From Histomonas meleagridis (lineage: Eukaryota; Parabasalia; Tritrichomonadida; Dientamoebidae): DNA of 64,000 nt. Below the pieces are notes generated by a model. The model was given only the letters and a program-made list of their open reading frames with translations, searched no databases and was not told where the DNA came from. Shown in pieces: positions 29,828-39,904 of this stretch. Each line of letters begins with the position of its first letter. Within the stretch, counting starts at the first letter, position 1. Location: NCBI GenBank assembly GCA_020186115.1, contig WSYJ01000186.1, positions 434,001 through 498,000 of the forward strand, written 5' to 3'. Position numbers and translations under genes: made by a program.

Positions 29828-32800
29828 CTAAGCATAGAGCTTTGCTGTTGTTTCCTCTACAACCTTACCCAACGACCTTGCCAACGAGTCCAAATTCCTT
29901 TCCATCAACATTTTCAAAAATGCTGATACAGATGATCCTTCACAAGATAATAATAATGGAATCATTAATTGTTCTATCGCAGCCATACTTTCATTTCCAA
30001 TCTCTTCATGATATGTTTTCATGAGCCATTTTTCGGAATATTCTGGTGGTGATATTAATAATGATATTGCGAAAAAATCACGTTTTTCTTGTTCCACAAA
30101 AAATAGTTTTAAGCTAACCTCTGTTGGAACATTTATTGTTGACACGTCAAATGTTGATTCGTCTGAGAGATACTTTTTGAAAAATATAATATATTTCGAA
30201 TATTCTTGGTTATCGATGTTCAAACCCTTCTTCAATTGAGGCTTTAGTTCATTTTCAAAGAAATTAATTTCTTCTTCGGATAAGATTCTAGGAACATAAG
30301 CGATTCTATAGTAGCATAAAACCAGAAACGATAGCAGCGTCACGACCGTTTGCGCCGATACAAAATTCATATGTTTCAATTCCATGAAGATAACGTTCGC
30401 CGCCGGTTTTGCATAAAGTAAAAAAACGTTTTCGTTATCTCTTATTAATCTTTTCATTGAAGCAACTGCTAAATATCGAATAGGATCATTTACTTCAGCC
30501 TCATGTAATATGATTTCATATCTGTATACTATATTTTGAATTTTTTCTGATTTAAAATCGATAATTTTTATTTGTTCAATTTCGATTTTATTTGACTCAA
30601 TTTTATCTTCAACAAAATCGAAATTATTAATTCGCATTAAATCTGGAACAACTATTTTATTAATTCGAGGCTGTGAAATATTTTTATTTTTAATTCTTTT
30701 TTGAATCACATTAAATTTTGGAAAATCGAAATCAGGCGAATAATTCATATCATATTTTGTCGTATTTAAATATTTAGATAAAGCAGGATGTTGTAAGCAA
30801 TTACACAGTAAAGGTTTCTCAGTCGCGAAAGTATATAACACATTATTAGCAAATTTTGAATTATCCAAAAAGTCAATATAACTCAAAGCTATCGGTATCT
30901 CACTATCAGTAAAAAGTGCCTTTGTGATAATGTTGGCATTTTTTTGCGTATCGTTCACTGTAAAGTGTAATTTTGTATCGTCTGCGTTAATCAAAGAAAT
31001 TACTAAAAACGATGAAATTCTAACCGCTCTATCGGAGCTCTCTAAGTAACCGATAAAATCTTCCGAACCTTTATTTCGATCTTCTATAGAAATATTTCTT
31101 TGTTTAATGATATTCAACCAATATTGAATATACTCATTAGGAAATATCTTTAAAAATGGATCGGAATTATTATAAGCACAATTATATATATTCACAAAAA
31201 CATATTTTAAAAAACAAAATGTCGAAACATTATTAATATATTGAAATGGGATTTTCGATATCCAATTATTTTGTTCGAAGATATTTTGTTCATTAATTAT
31301 CATATCTTCTAAATAATTTGGGATCTTACATTGTAAAAACGCGTTATTTGTAATGAATTTCATTTGAGCAAATTTTGTTATATATTCAAGTTGACTGTTT
31401 TCATCAATAATTTGTTGAATTCCTTCGTCGAATTCGATTTTATCATAAATTTTCTCATTAAAAGTTGCGGACAAAAACTTTAGAATTATTTCATGGCAAT
31501 TATTCGTTGCAAAAATCGCTGCACCAATAGTTTCAGGTGCAATTAATATTAATAAACAAGATAAAACTAATGCTTGAGTTCTTTGGATAATATCATTTGT
31601 AAAACAAAATTGTACAATCACTAATGACATTGTAGTGTTATCAATTATTGCTTTGTTATTATTAACTGTTTGATATTTAATAGCAGAACATAAATACGTA
31701 TAAGCGAAATTGAAATAAATCGGATTCGATAAAAATTTCGATAATGATTCATCATATAATGGTAACCCAACATTAACATAATAATTAGGTAATATAATGT
31801 TTGTTATTTGTATTGGTAAATTACAATTTTGACTAACAACAAATAGAATAAAATTATGTATTAATTCACATACTTTCGAAATATTGGAATCAAATTGCGT
31901 ATAATTAAATACAATTAAATATAACGAAGTTAATCGTTCAACATTTTCTTGTGGTTGTTTTAAATGTATTTGTAGTTGTGTTAAATACCCTTTTAATAAT
32001 TCATATGAATAAGAAAATGTCGGCTGATAATTATGTAATTGTTCTTCAAGTTTTAATATTAATGAATTAAATTCAGGTAAACTTGAATTAATAAAGGAAT
32101 TAATAAGTTGTGATAATTCATTTGTGTTTTGTTTAGTGGAATTAATTGACATGCGTGAATTAAAGATAGTGACAGCATAATTTTTATCAATACTTTCAAT
32201 AACATGTAAAGCTTTTTGAAAGTCATTTGAATACTTTACGGTGTTCAACGATAGGAAGCCGTTTAAAAACATTATCGTTTTTGTATCGGAAGAATTAACT
32301 GATTGGAAAAAAAATATGACTGATTGAAATAGACGTGGAATATAATGTGGTGCATTGTTTGATATATTATCAAATTCATTTAAAAATATGGTGCGGCCTT
32401 TCGGCATTTGTAAAAAATAAACTAATGACTCTAAGGCACTAACAGAATAATTACGATTCGCAATGCTTTCCATATAACTGCTGGCATGTGATTGCATTTC
32501 ACCAACTACGATCGAATCATTACTATCAAATTTAAAAAATAATTCTGGAATTTGATCTTTCTTCGGATTGGAATAATGAAAAAGTTTAAGTCGGGTTTCA
32601 GCAGATAAGAGTGAGGGCTCAAAAAAATAATGTAATTGAACTCGAACAATAAATTGTGTGGTTCTTTCAAACCTACAAAATTCTCGTGCTCCTTGAACAT
32701 CACGCAATAAAAGCTTGGCCATGATAATGGGTGGGCGAGGTTCTGTTAAATAACATTGACCAAAAATCATAAACATGGTGGTGGCTAATCCTTTCGGAAG

Positions 32801-33046
32801 TGTACCAGAATTCATAGATTCATTAAGCATATTATGTATTTCAGGGATTTTAAAAACTTCTGGTCGTCGCTTGGCGACATAAAATAATTCTAAATGTGCA
32901 GACATGAATATAAAATCATGTTTTTTCTTTAAAAATTCAAATTTTGATCCAATGTATTTGATCATTTTAGGTGTTAGACTGTTAATTGGTAAAGAAAGCA
33001 TTTTTTTTAAAATCTCAAGCCTCTCTCTGTACGAGTTACCACTCAT
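29828..33046 (-). CDS. large alpha-solenoid protein of unknown function
   Basis: 1072 residues from ATG 33046 (MSGNSYRERL); an in-frame ATG at 33103 would add 19 residues. The whole length looks helical with HEAT/ARM-like pairs and no membrane segment, signal or catalytic motif. The N-terminal region (MIKYIGSKFEFLKKKHDF, then KLLLRDVQGAREFCRFERTT) is the part most likely to be conserved. The C-terminus ends LARSLGKVVEETTAKLYA. I do not recognise a family; scaffolding or transport is a guess from fold only. Confidence 0.8.
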   Translation of the reverse strand: MSGNSYRERLEILKKMLSLPINSLTPKMIKYIGSKFEFLKKKHDFIFMSAHLELFYVAKRRPEVFKIPEIHNMLNESMNSGTLPKGLATTMFMIFGQCYLTEPRPPIIMAKLLLRDVQGAREFCRFERTTQFIVRVQLHYFFEPSLLSAETRLKLFHYSNPKKDQIPELFFKFDSNDSIVVGEMQSHASSYMESIANRNYSVSALESLVYFLQMPKGRTIFLNEFDNISNNAPHYIPRLFQSVIFFFQSVNSSDTKTIMFLNGFLSLNTVKYSNDFQKALHVIESIDKNYAVTIFNSRMSINSTKQNTNELSQLINSFINSSLPEFNSLILKLEEQLHNYQPTFSYSYELLKGYLTQLQIHLKQPQENVERLTSLYLIVFNYTQFDSNISKVCELIHNFILFVVSQNCNLPIQITNIILPNYYVNVGLPLYDESLSKFLSNPIYFNFAYTYLCSAIKYQTVNNNKAIIDNTTMSLVIVQFCFTNDIIQRTQALVLSCLLILIAPETIGAAIFATNNCHEIILKFLSATFNEKIYDKIEFDEGIQQIIDENSQLEYITKFAQMKFITNNAFLQCKIPNYLEDMIINEQNIFEQNNWISKIPFQYINNVSTFCFLKYVFVNIYNCAYNNSDPFLKIFPNEYIQYWLNIIKQRNISIEDRNKGSEDFIGYLESSDRAVRISSFLVISLINADDTKLHFTVNDTQKNANIITKALFTDSEIPIALSYIDFLDNSKFANNVLYTFATEKPLLCNCLQHPALSKYLNTTKYDMNYSPDFDFPKFNVIQKRIKNKNISQPRINKIVVPDLMRINNFDFVEDKIESNKIEIEQIKIIDFKSEKIQNIVYRYEIILHEAEVNDPIRYLAVASMKRLIRDNENVFLLYAKPAANVIFMELKHMNFVSAQTVVTLLSFLVLCYYRIAYVPRILSEEEINFFENELKPQLKKGLNIDNQEYSKYIIFFKKYLSDESTFDVSTINVPTEVSLKLFFVEQEKRDFFAISLLISPPEYSEKWLMKTYHEEIGNESMAAIEQLMIPLLLSCEGSSVSAFLKMLMERNLDSLARSLGKVVEETTAKLYA

Positions 33047-33103
33047 CCCAACTAACCGGTAAATGTATTGAAATTTTGATCGGTAATATATTGAAATTAT
33101 CAT

Positions 33104-33557
33104 TTAGTAAAATAAAACATTTCGCCATTAATTTCTGATTTCAATTATATTCCAAGAGTAAAACAAAATATTTTTTATTATGGGTATCATTAAAAGAATT
33201 TAAGTATCATTTGTACAGTTCTAAGGAAAATATATTCTTGAATTAATTAAAACAAGGCATTGTTTTAAAGAAAACCATTCGTGTGTAATAAACACATTAC
33301 AATAAAAGCAAATAATATCAAAGAAAAAAATCAGGTATTATGTTAAAAATGTATTATTTTTCAAAAAGCAAAAAAAAGGTATTTTATTTTTCAAACATTG
33401 CGTAATATGTTTACCATATTAGTAGTAGACAATACCTCATTACCTTCAATAGAATGGAAAAAAAATTAATTAACGTACAAAAAAGACGTTAAATCACGTC
33501 ATTTTACCCTTTTTAGCCAAAGAAAAAAGTGTTGGTGTAAACTATTCATTATAAAAA
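33104..33557. other. intergenic, divergent promoters
   Basis: A/T-rich spacer between the solenoid (minus) and the DnaJ gene (plus). ACGTTAAATCACGTC near 33486-33500 and the TCATTATAAAAAATG initiator serve the DnaJ side. No gene seen. Confidence 0.5.
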
Positions 33558-34502
33558 ATGTTAGCACCACTTCTATTTGGCTTAGCAATCATAAATAGTG
33601 GTGGCAATCGTGATTTCTACTCAATATTATCTCTTAGGCATGATGCAACAGAAAGAGAAATAGAGAGAGCTTTCCAAAAATTATCTCGTAAATATCATCC
33701 AGATAAAAACAAAGGAGATAAAAAAGCTGCTGAACGATTCTCCGATATAAATGATGCATATGGAACTCTTAAAGATCCTCAAAAACGTAGAATTTATGAT
33801 CTTTATGGCGAAGGTGGTGTATCTGTCTATGAAACACCTACAAATGATCTTGATGAAGTCCTTGGCTTAGGAGGTAACAATCCAAATGACAATACAGCCA
33901 AAATCATTCGTATGAAAGGAAAGAATTATCTAATCAAATTCCCAGTAGATTTACGTGATTTTTATGAATCCAAACAATATTCACTATTTATATCCAGGAA
34001 AGCAATGTGCCGTTGTCCACAAGCGGGTTATTCATGCTCAAAATGTCGTGGCCATCCAACAATTCTTGAGAACACAACTCTTTCTCTTTTTGTTGAAAAG
34101 GGAGCCGATGAAGGCACCGTAATTTTGTTTAAGAACGCTGGTGACACTACTGAACTTAATGCGCCAAGTGATATTGAAGTTGAAATTGTTAGTAAACCAC
34201 ATCCATTGTTCGAGCGTAAGGGCTCAGACCTTCATATGAACCTCCGCTTGACTCTTAAGGAGGCTCTCATCGGGTTCCGTAAGACATTCAAAAATTTGGA
34301 TGGATCTGATCTTGTGGTCGAATCTGATAAACCACTTGGATGCGACCAGACAATAGTACTCAAGGGCAAAGGACTGCCTCTATACTTATATCCGGGTGAA
34401 TTCGGTGATATTGTTATCCACCCATTACTCAAATGGCCGAAGCAATTAACGGATGAGCAAAGAGAAAAACTTGCGAATGCACTCATGACGAAAACAGATT
34501 AA
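33558..34502 (+). CDS. ER-type DnaJ co-chaperone, DNAJB11/ERdj3-like
   Basis: 314 residues. A short signal-like start (MLAPLLFGLAIINSG) precedes a J domain at about 18-82 with YHPDKNKGDKKAAERF, carrying the HPD that stimulates Hsp70. The C-terminal substrate domains show HPLFERKGSDLHMNLRLTL and EALIGFRKTFKNLDG, as in DNAJB11. Between them a short Cys cluster, CRCPQAGYSCSKC, replaces the larger zinc-finger of DnaJ type I. No KDEL-like tail, so retention would rely on the Hsp70 partner (BiP). Initiator TCATTATAAAAAATG with a 10-base 5' UTR. The stop TAAATG overlaps a TAAA signal. Confidence 0.9.
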   Translation: MLAPLLFGLAIINSGGNRDFYSILSLRHDATEREIERAFQKLSRKYHPDKNKGDKKAAERFSDINDAYGTLKDPQKRRIYDLYGEGGVSVYETPTNDLDEVLGLGGNNPNDNTAKIIRMKGKNYLIKFPVDLRDFYESKQYSLFISRKAMCRCPQAGYSCSKCRGHPTILENTTLSLFVEKGADEGTVILFKNAGDTTELNAPSDIEVEIVSKPHPLFERKGSDLHMNLRLTLKEALIGFRKTFKNLDGSDLVVESDKPLGCDQTIVLKGKGLPLYLYPGEFGDIVIHPLLKWPKQLTDEQREKLANALMTKTD

Positions 34503-34534
34503 ATGATTTTCTAATTTTCTTTAATGATTAAACA

Positions 34535-35808
34535 CAATTTTTGATTAATAAATATTCTTCTTTTAAAGTAACATATCTGTTTCTGTATTAATTATGAAGA
34601 GGCAATTCTATCAGCTGTTTTAAATAATTTAATTAAATTTTTATTTATAAATAAATATCATAAAAATTACTATCGGATTTATTTTGGGAGAGAAGTAATT
34701 TGACTATCTTGTTATGATCATTTTGTGATGCATGCATATGTGCTGTATTAAATAATTTAAATAATTTCCAAATATTATTTTGTAATTTCAAATCATGTAA
34801 ATAAATACAAAATAAGATAAATGGTATATCTTTGGCATTAATATCAATTCTTTTTTGTTCAAGAATTAATTTAACTATGTTTGTATAGCCATTTTTAGAT
34901 GCACTTATAAGTGCTGTTTTAAATAATATGAATATTTTCCAAATATTGCCTTGAAATATTAAATTCGTAAAGTAAATTTCAAACAAAGCATTTAAATACT
35001 TTTTGCATTAATATCAATTTCTTTTTGCTCAAGAAGTAATTTAACTATTTTTGTATGTCCTTTTTCAGATGCTTTTATAATTGCTGTTTCAAATAATTTA
35101 ACCAGTTTCCAAAAATTATTTTGAAATTTCAAGTCATATAAATAAATACAAAATTAGATAAATGAATATCTCTAGCGTTAATATTTATTCCGTTTTGTTC
35201 AAGAAGTAATTTAACTGTTTTTGTATGGCCATTATTTGAAGCCAAAATAAGAGCTGTCCAAAATAATTTAAATAATTTTTAATATTTTTTTTTAAATATT
35301 AAGTTGATAAAATAAATAATAAAAAATAAATTTAAATTCCTATTGCATTGATATCAATTCCTTTTTGTTCAAGAAGTAATTTTACTATTTTGGCTTTTCT
35401 CTTCAAAGACGCATAAATAAGTGCTGTATTAAATATTATTTATGATTTCCATATATTATTTTAAAACATGAAAATATTAAAATAAATTTGTAATATAATA
35501 AATAAATTCCTTTTGCATTGATATCAATCCCTTTTTGTTCAAGAAGTACTTTAACAATTTTTGTATTACCTTTCAAAGATGCATAAATTAGTGCTGTATT
35601 AAATATTATATATTATTCTCAAATATTATTTTAGAACATAAAATTATTTAAATCAATTTTAAATTTTATAAAGAAATATCTTTTGCATTAATATCAATTC
35701 CTTCTTGAACTAAAAGTAAGTTAACTATATCTACATGACCATTTAAAGCAGTTAAAATAAGTGACGTTCTAAATGGTTTAAATAAACACCAAATATCATG
35801 ATAAAACA
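34535..35808 (-). repeat. ankyrin array 1: 170-bp units, 7 full ankyrin blocks plus a truncated last one
   Basis: Continues directly from the head gene at 35809-37002. On the minus strand, blocks starting Thr-Ala-(Leu) begin at 35767, 35597, 35427, 35257, 35087, 34917, 34746 and 34618. Steps are 170, 170, 170, 170, 170, 171 and 128 bases. Each of the first seven blocks is 30 codons (pattern TALxxASxxGxxxIVKLLLEQ, then GIDINAKD) and open in phase. The eighth is short and reaches a stop after 8 codons. The ~80-base spacers between them share a consensus with ATTTATTTG at the 5' side and AATAATATTTGGAAATTATT at the 3' side, and most hold stops. Only the spacer between the sixth and seventh block can be read through. 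The same arrangement occurs at 53361-56368. Confidence 0.85.
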
Positions 35809-37002
35809 TCAAATTATAAAAATATATTTCAAACAAAACAAAAAAATATTTTTTACATTAATCTCATTCATTTTTTGTTTTAAAATATAATCCACAAGTT
35901 CAATATTGCTTGACTGTACTGCATATAACAAAATATTCTTTGGAGGTTGAATATTTTGAAGAAAATACAAAATAAGATATAAGTTACCATCTTTTGCAGA
36001 TTCATTAATAATTGAATCATTAATTTTCATTCCTTCTTCAATCAAATACAAAAATATTTCATAATTTTGATATAAAACACATTTAATACCTAGTTTTTCT
36101 AAATGATTAATATTTTCAAAGTTATTTTCATAAATATATTTAAAAATAACGTTTCGATGAAATTCAATTGCTGTCTCATAAGAACCATCAAATGATGAAT
36201 GATTTTGTTCACATAAATGAATGATTTCAAGATTTCCGCCTGCAACAGCATATTTACCTGTGTTAATAACATTTGAACCATTCATAAGTAAATATTTAAA
36301 ACATTTAACAGATCTAAAAAATGCTGCAAAATCAATTAATGAAACACTTTTTTCATTAACATATGAAAACCTTTCATAGAGTGATGGTTCAATTATTTGA
36401 TTAAAATCAAAATTTGTTTGCGATGATATTTTTTGAAGTTTTCTTATTTCATCATTTCGAATTATTTTTGATATTTCATTTGTGTTTATTCCTTCATAAA
36501 TATATTTCCTATGTAACTCAAAATTATTTTTTGAAAGCTCTTCATATTCATCAACAATTTGTTTTTTAAACTTTACATGATGTTTTTCTTTAATATATTT
36601 TTCTGTCATATAATGTGCAAAATACGAATGCTTTTTATTTATTACAGTTTGTGATTTGATTAAATTTTGTTCAATAATTTTCTCAAGAAGATAATTTGAT
36701 TCTTGTGTATTTTTATCAAGAAGAAAGTTTGTAAACACATTTAAAATATTGGGCTTGATTTTATATATTTTTTCAATTGTTTCAATTTCCTCGATTTGAT
36801 TTATTAATGTGTTTGAATCATTTACTTGAACAACAAATGAAGAATACATCATAGAACTAATAAGTAAGTTAAAAGAATAAGGAAAATTTTCATCGAATAT
36901 TTGGTCAATGATCATATTGATCCTTTGTGATGAGTTTTTATTGCGTAGATCAAAAATGATTTGAATTATTGATTGAAGTGTATGTACACTAATATTTTGC
37001 AT
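35809..37002 (-). CDS. ankyrin (DUF3447-type) head gene of locus 1
   Basis: 397 residues as a continuous frame. An N-terminal helical region (about 1-160) precedes EYEELSKNNFELHRKYIYEG and the DUF3447-like ankyrin part: LYERFSYVNEKSVSLIDFAAF, CFKYLLMNGSNV, KYAVAGGNLEIIHLCEQNHS, FHRNVIFKYIYENN. The last repeats run to NIELVDYILKQKMNEINVKN and then into the first spacer, where the frame stops (FLFCLKYIFII). The frame therefore ends exactly at an ankyrin-repeat boundary where array 1 continues, so this is probably the 5' part of a longer gene. It is a close paralogue of 52137-53360. Function of the family is not known; ankyrin repeats bind proteins. Confidence 0.85.
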   Translation of the reverse strand: MQNISVHTLQSIIQIIFDLRNKNSSQRINMIIDQIFDENFPYSFNLLISSMMYSSFVVQVNDSNTLINQIEEIETIEKIYKIKPNILNVFTNFLLDKNTQESNYLLEKIIEQNLIKSQTVINKKHSYFAHYMTEKYIKEKHHVKFKKQIVDEYEELSKNNFELHRKYIYEGINTNEISKIIRNDEIRKLQKISSQTNFDFNQIIEPSLYERFSYVNEKSVSLIDFAAFFRSVKCFKYLLMNGSNVINTGKYAVAGGNLEIIHLCEQNHSSFDGSYETAIEFHRNVIFKYIYENNFENINHLEKLGIKCVLYQNYEIFLYLIEEGMKINDSIINESAKDGNLYLILYFLQNIQPPKNILLYAVQSSNIELVDYILKQKMNEINVKNIFLFCLKYIFII

Positions 37003-37323
37003 TTAAATTTTTTTCCTACCTACGTTCACAAAAGTATTATCGTTTTTTAACGATAATTTTTGAAAAAAAAATTTTCTTCTATGAAAAACATGAAAATATA
37101 ATAAAATGCCACAATAATCATTCATACCAAGAAATAGTATTGATCATCATAAAGAAATCATTAAATTTCCTTGAATATAAATTATTTAAGATTAATACAT
37201 ACATTTAACTTTTAACATAAAATGCTATTAAACAAAAGAAATCTTGTGATTTTATTAAAAAAAAAAAAAAGATGAATTTCTCCACAAGTATACGAGTCTT
37301 TTATTGAGCCAAATTTAAATGGT
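37003..37323. other. intergenic, A/T-rich
   Basis: Between the ankyrin head gene promoter and the 3' end of the TRAPPC12-like gene. TTTAACGATAATT near 37046-37058 resembles the TAACGATA Myb site known from Trichomonas. An A run at 37256-37270. No gene. Confidence 0.5.
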
Positions 37324-38286
37324 TTACGTTTTGATGGGGGTAGGCTGTAACGGCCACTGCGATCTTTCTTCGGGCGTTTTAGGCTTAGGCGCGAATGTTG
37401 AACCTGTTGGATCCACAACAAGCTCACATGTGTGTTGGCCTATTGCATCTGTCTTTGCAGGTGCCGATGCGCCAGCGCGTGAAAATGATTGTCGGGATTC
37501 AGTAAATGATTTCTCAAGAAATTGTTGATATCCTTTGTTTGCGCTCTTTAGTGAGCTGTCTTTTACTAGATCAAAATATGATTGACTGATTGCTTGTTCA
37601 CCACATGCAGCCGCGATTCGTCCTAAATGAGAAAGTGCTTTTTCATCTTTGACAAAGGATGGTGGCAAGTGCTCGCGAAGAAATGAAATAAGAAGATCAA
37701 TTTGACCTTGTGAGAAAAGGTAAGAAACGAATAATTCAGATACAAAATTAATGCGATCTTGAACAATGGTTTTGGCCTCATCAACACTAACACTAATATC
37801 ACTAGATCTAGTGCGATCATTTAGATAAATATTTTGCGATGATTTTGCATTATTAAGTAATTCATTAATTTTAATATAATGTTGGAATAACAATGTATAT
37901 AAAGAAGTCTTCGACGTAGATGCATTTGTAGATGACATAAATGTAAGAATGAAGAAGTCAAAAGGAGGTGTTGGAATTTCACTGAAGATGCAATTTTTAT
38001 AATCAGTTGAGCGAATGATTTCAACAAGGTTTTCAATATGTGAGTTAGCTAATTCATTTAAGCGATCAAATGTGTTAGTACGGAAATAATATAGAAGTTG
38101 GATAAATTGATATCGATATAAAAGGAAAAGATCATTTTGAGGTGCAACATACTTTAATGCAAGAATGTTTTGGTAAACATTGTTCTTAATTTGATCTAAA
38201 TCCGAGTTAAATTCATTTTCTGTGTAGGTCATGATAAAAGACAAATGACGGTGAACGTTAACATTTCGACCGTTAAAATATGACAT
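37324..38286 (-). CDS. TPR-like protein, possibly TRAPPC12
   Basis: 320 residues from ATG 38286 (MSYFNGRNVNVHR), which directly follows TTTCATATCAAATG. The frame extends to a TTG at 38340, which is inside the neighbouring gene and is rejected. The protein is helical, with TPR-like pairs (FLLLYRYQFIQLLYYFRTN, then LFVSYLFSQGQIDLLISFL). KALSHLGRIAAACGE followed by SQSYFDLVKD recalls the C-terminal repeats of TRAPPC12, a TRAPP III trafficking subunit. The last 60 residues are Pro/Ser/Thr-rich. The name is tentative. Confidence 0.7.
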   Translation of the reverse strand: MSYFNGRNVNVHRHLSFIMTYTENEFNSDLDQIKNNVYQNILALKYVAPQNDLFLLYRYQFIQLLYYFRTNTFDRLNELANSHIENLVEIIRSTDYKNCIFSEIPTPPFDFFILTFMSSTNASTSKTSLYTLLFQHYIKINELLNNAKSSQNIYLNDRTRSSDISVSVDEAKTIVQDRINFVSELFVSYLFSQGQIDLLISFLREHLPPSFVKDEKALSHLGRIAAACGEQAISQSYFDLVKDSSLKSANKGYQQFLEKSFTESRQSFSRAGASAPAKTDAIGQHTCELVVDPTGSTFAPKPKTPEERSQWPLQPTPIKT

Positions 38287-38322
38287 TTGATATGAAAAAA
38301 ATCTGATGGCTCTTTCAATTGA
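38287..38322. promoter_or_regulatory. 36-bp divergent promoter
   Basis: Only 36 bases separate the two start codons. The minus gene uses TCATATCAAATG. The plus gene uses TTTCAATTGAATG. The two initiators point outward from a core of about 20 bases, so any transcription factor site must overlap one of them. Confidence 0.65.
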
Positions 38323-39357
38323 ATGAAAGCAATTCTTCAAGAAATTATTTCAGATCAAGATCCAGAAGAAGTGCAAAAAATCGATGTTTCTAATAGAGAA
38401 ATTACAAAAATATCAGGTTTATCATCATACCCAAATTTAACACAATTAAATATATCAAAAAATGCACTTACATCATTAAGAGGAATCAACAAATCTACAT
38501 CTCTTACTATGCTTGATGTCAGTGAAAATCAAATTACAAGTATTCATTCAATTAAAAATTTGGTTAATCTTCATGTTTTAAAAATATCAAAGAATCAACT
38601 AACAGATCTCAATGGGGTTAACTCATTATCTCAACTTGGAGCACTTATTGCTACCGATAATAAATTTACAGAAATTCCTGATCTCACAGGTTTAATTAAT
38701 TTAAATACTATTTCATTTTCACACAATTTTATAACATCTGCGATATTTACTTTTGCTCCACCTCTTCGTAAAATTACACTTTCACATAATGAGTTAACAG
38801 AATTTCCAGATTTGTCACAATTTCCAGAACTCACTGAGCTTAGACTCAATTCCAATAAAATAACATCAATTCCACCCACAATAACTGTTCTCAGCAATCT
38901 CAGACTTCTTGAAATTGGGTGTAATCTAATTGATAGCATTTCCAAAATTTCACCAGTCTTTGAAATGGAACAAATTCAACAACTTAATGTTCAAAAGAAT
39001 CCATTTTCTGAGGAAAATTACATCGATATCATCAAGGAAAACATGCCGAAACTTTTGGTTTTGGATTCAAAGCGCGTGAAACCGAAGAAAAGCCACTTCA
39101 CAGAGGACCATCCGAAGTACCAAATCAAGAAAGAGCAGAGGGACGAAGCTGTGCGCGAGAAGAAGAGGGAAGAGAGAAGAGAAAGAAGAAAAGCGCTGAA
39201 GAAAGCTGTTGAAGAATCGGGAAGAAAGTTCCATCCGAATGTTCCGAAGTATAAAGTCGCGGAAAGAAGAAGAGAAGAAAGGAAAAGGAAAAAGGAAATG
39301 AAAAGGGAAAAGAAGCTGAAAGAACAGAACAAACAAAAGAAAGAAAATATTGAGTAA
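38323..39357 (+). CDS. leucine-rich repeat protein, SDS22-like, with basic coiled-coil tail
   Basis: 344 residues. About ten LRRs of 21-23 residues lie at about 18-225 (SYPNLTQLNISKNALTSL, LVNLHVLKISKNQLTDL, and so on), capped by LNVQKNPFSEENYIDIIKEN. Residues about 240-344 are a highly charged Lys/Arg/Glu helix (REKKREERRERRKALKK). SDS22-type LRRs plus a charged coil are common among flagellar and centrosomal proteins, but I cannot place the family exactly. The start follows TTTCAATTGAATG. The shadow frames on the minus strand are not genes. Confidence 0.88.
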   Translation: MKAILQEIISDQDPEEVQKIDVSNREITKISGLSSYPNLTQLNISKNALTSLRGINKSTSLTMLDVSENQITSIHSIKNLVNLHVLKISKNQLTDLNGVNSLSQLGALIATDNKFTEIPDLTGLINLNTISFSHNFITSAIFTFAPPLRKITLSHNELTEFPDLSQFPELTELRLNSNKITSIPPTITVLSNLRLLEIGCNLIDSISKISPVFEMEQIQQLNVQKNPFSEENYIDIIKENMPKLLVLDSKRVKPKKSHFTEDHPKYQIKKEQRDEAVREKKREERRERRKALKKAVEESGRKFHPNVPKYKVAERRREERKRKKEMKREKKLKEQNKQKKENIE

Positions 39358-39904
39358 ATAGAAATTAAATTTTGTTCTTTTTGATGTTGTATGAAATGTT
39401 TCGTGCGTTTTCATCATTTTCATCTTAAATCTGTATATGTCAAACATGGAAGAATATAAAATTAAGTTCATACTATTTTACGTAAAATCTTCTTGTTGAA
39501 AAATTCTTCATATTTGAAATATAGGGGGGTAAATAAAGATTGACCCCCAAACTATCTCAACTTCTAGTGAATAAAAAAAATTTTAATAATATTGCTTTAT
39601 TATATATAAGATATGTTATATAAATAAACTATGATTAAAGATTATGAAACTATAATTTTCTCAAAAAAGAAGAAAAAAAATTTAATCAAGGAATATTAAA
39701 CATTCTCCATCTTTGACCAATAAATCCATTTATTAGCTTGAAAGTAATAGACCAGTATTATTCGTATTATGCCCCAACTTCATCAAAGAAATTTCTTTGA
39801 TTCAACATCAAATGCGCCGGCACTCATTTGATTAACTCATTGGATCTTTTGGCTCTCCGACAATTTATATAAATTTTCTTTTATTAAACACAACATCACT
39901 TCAC
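39358..39904. other. intergenic, nothing recognised
   Basis: Convergent A/T-rich spacer with a short GGGGGG-containing step near 39524 (ATAGGGGGGTAAATAAAGATTGACCCCC is a G-run with a C-run 15 bases later, able to pair). No gene seen. Confidence 0.45.
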
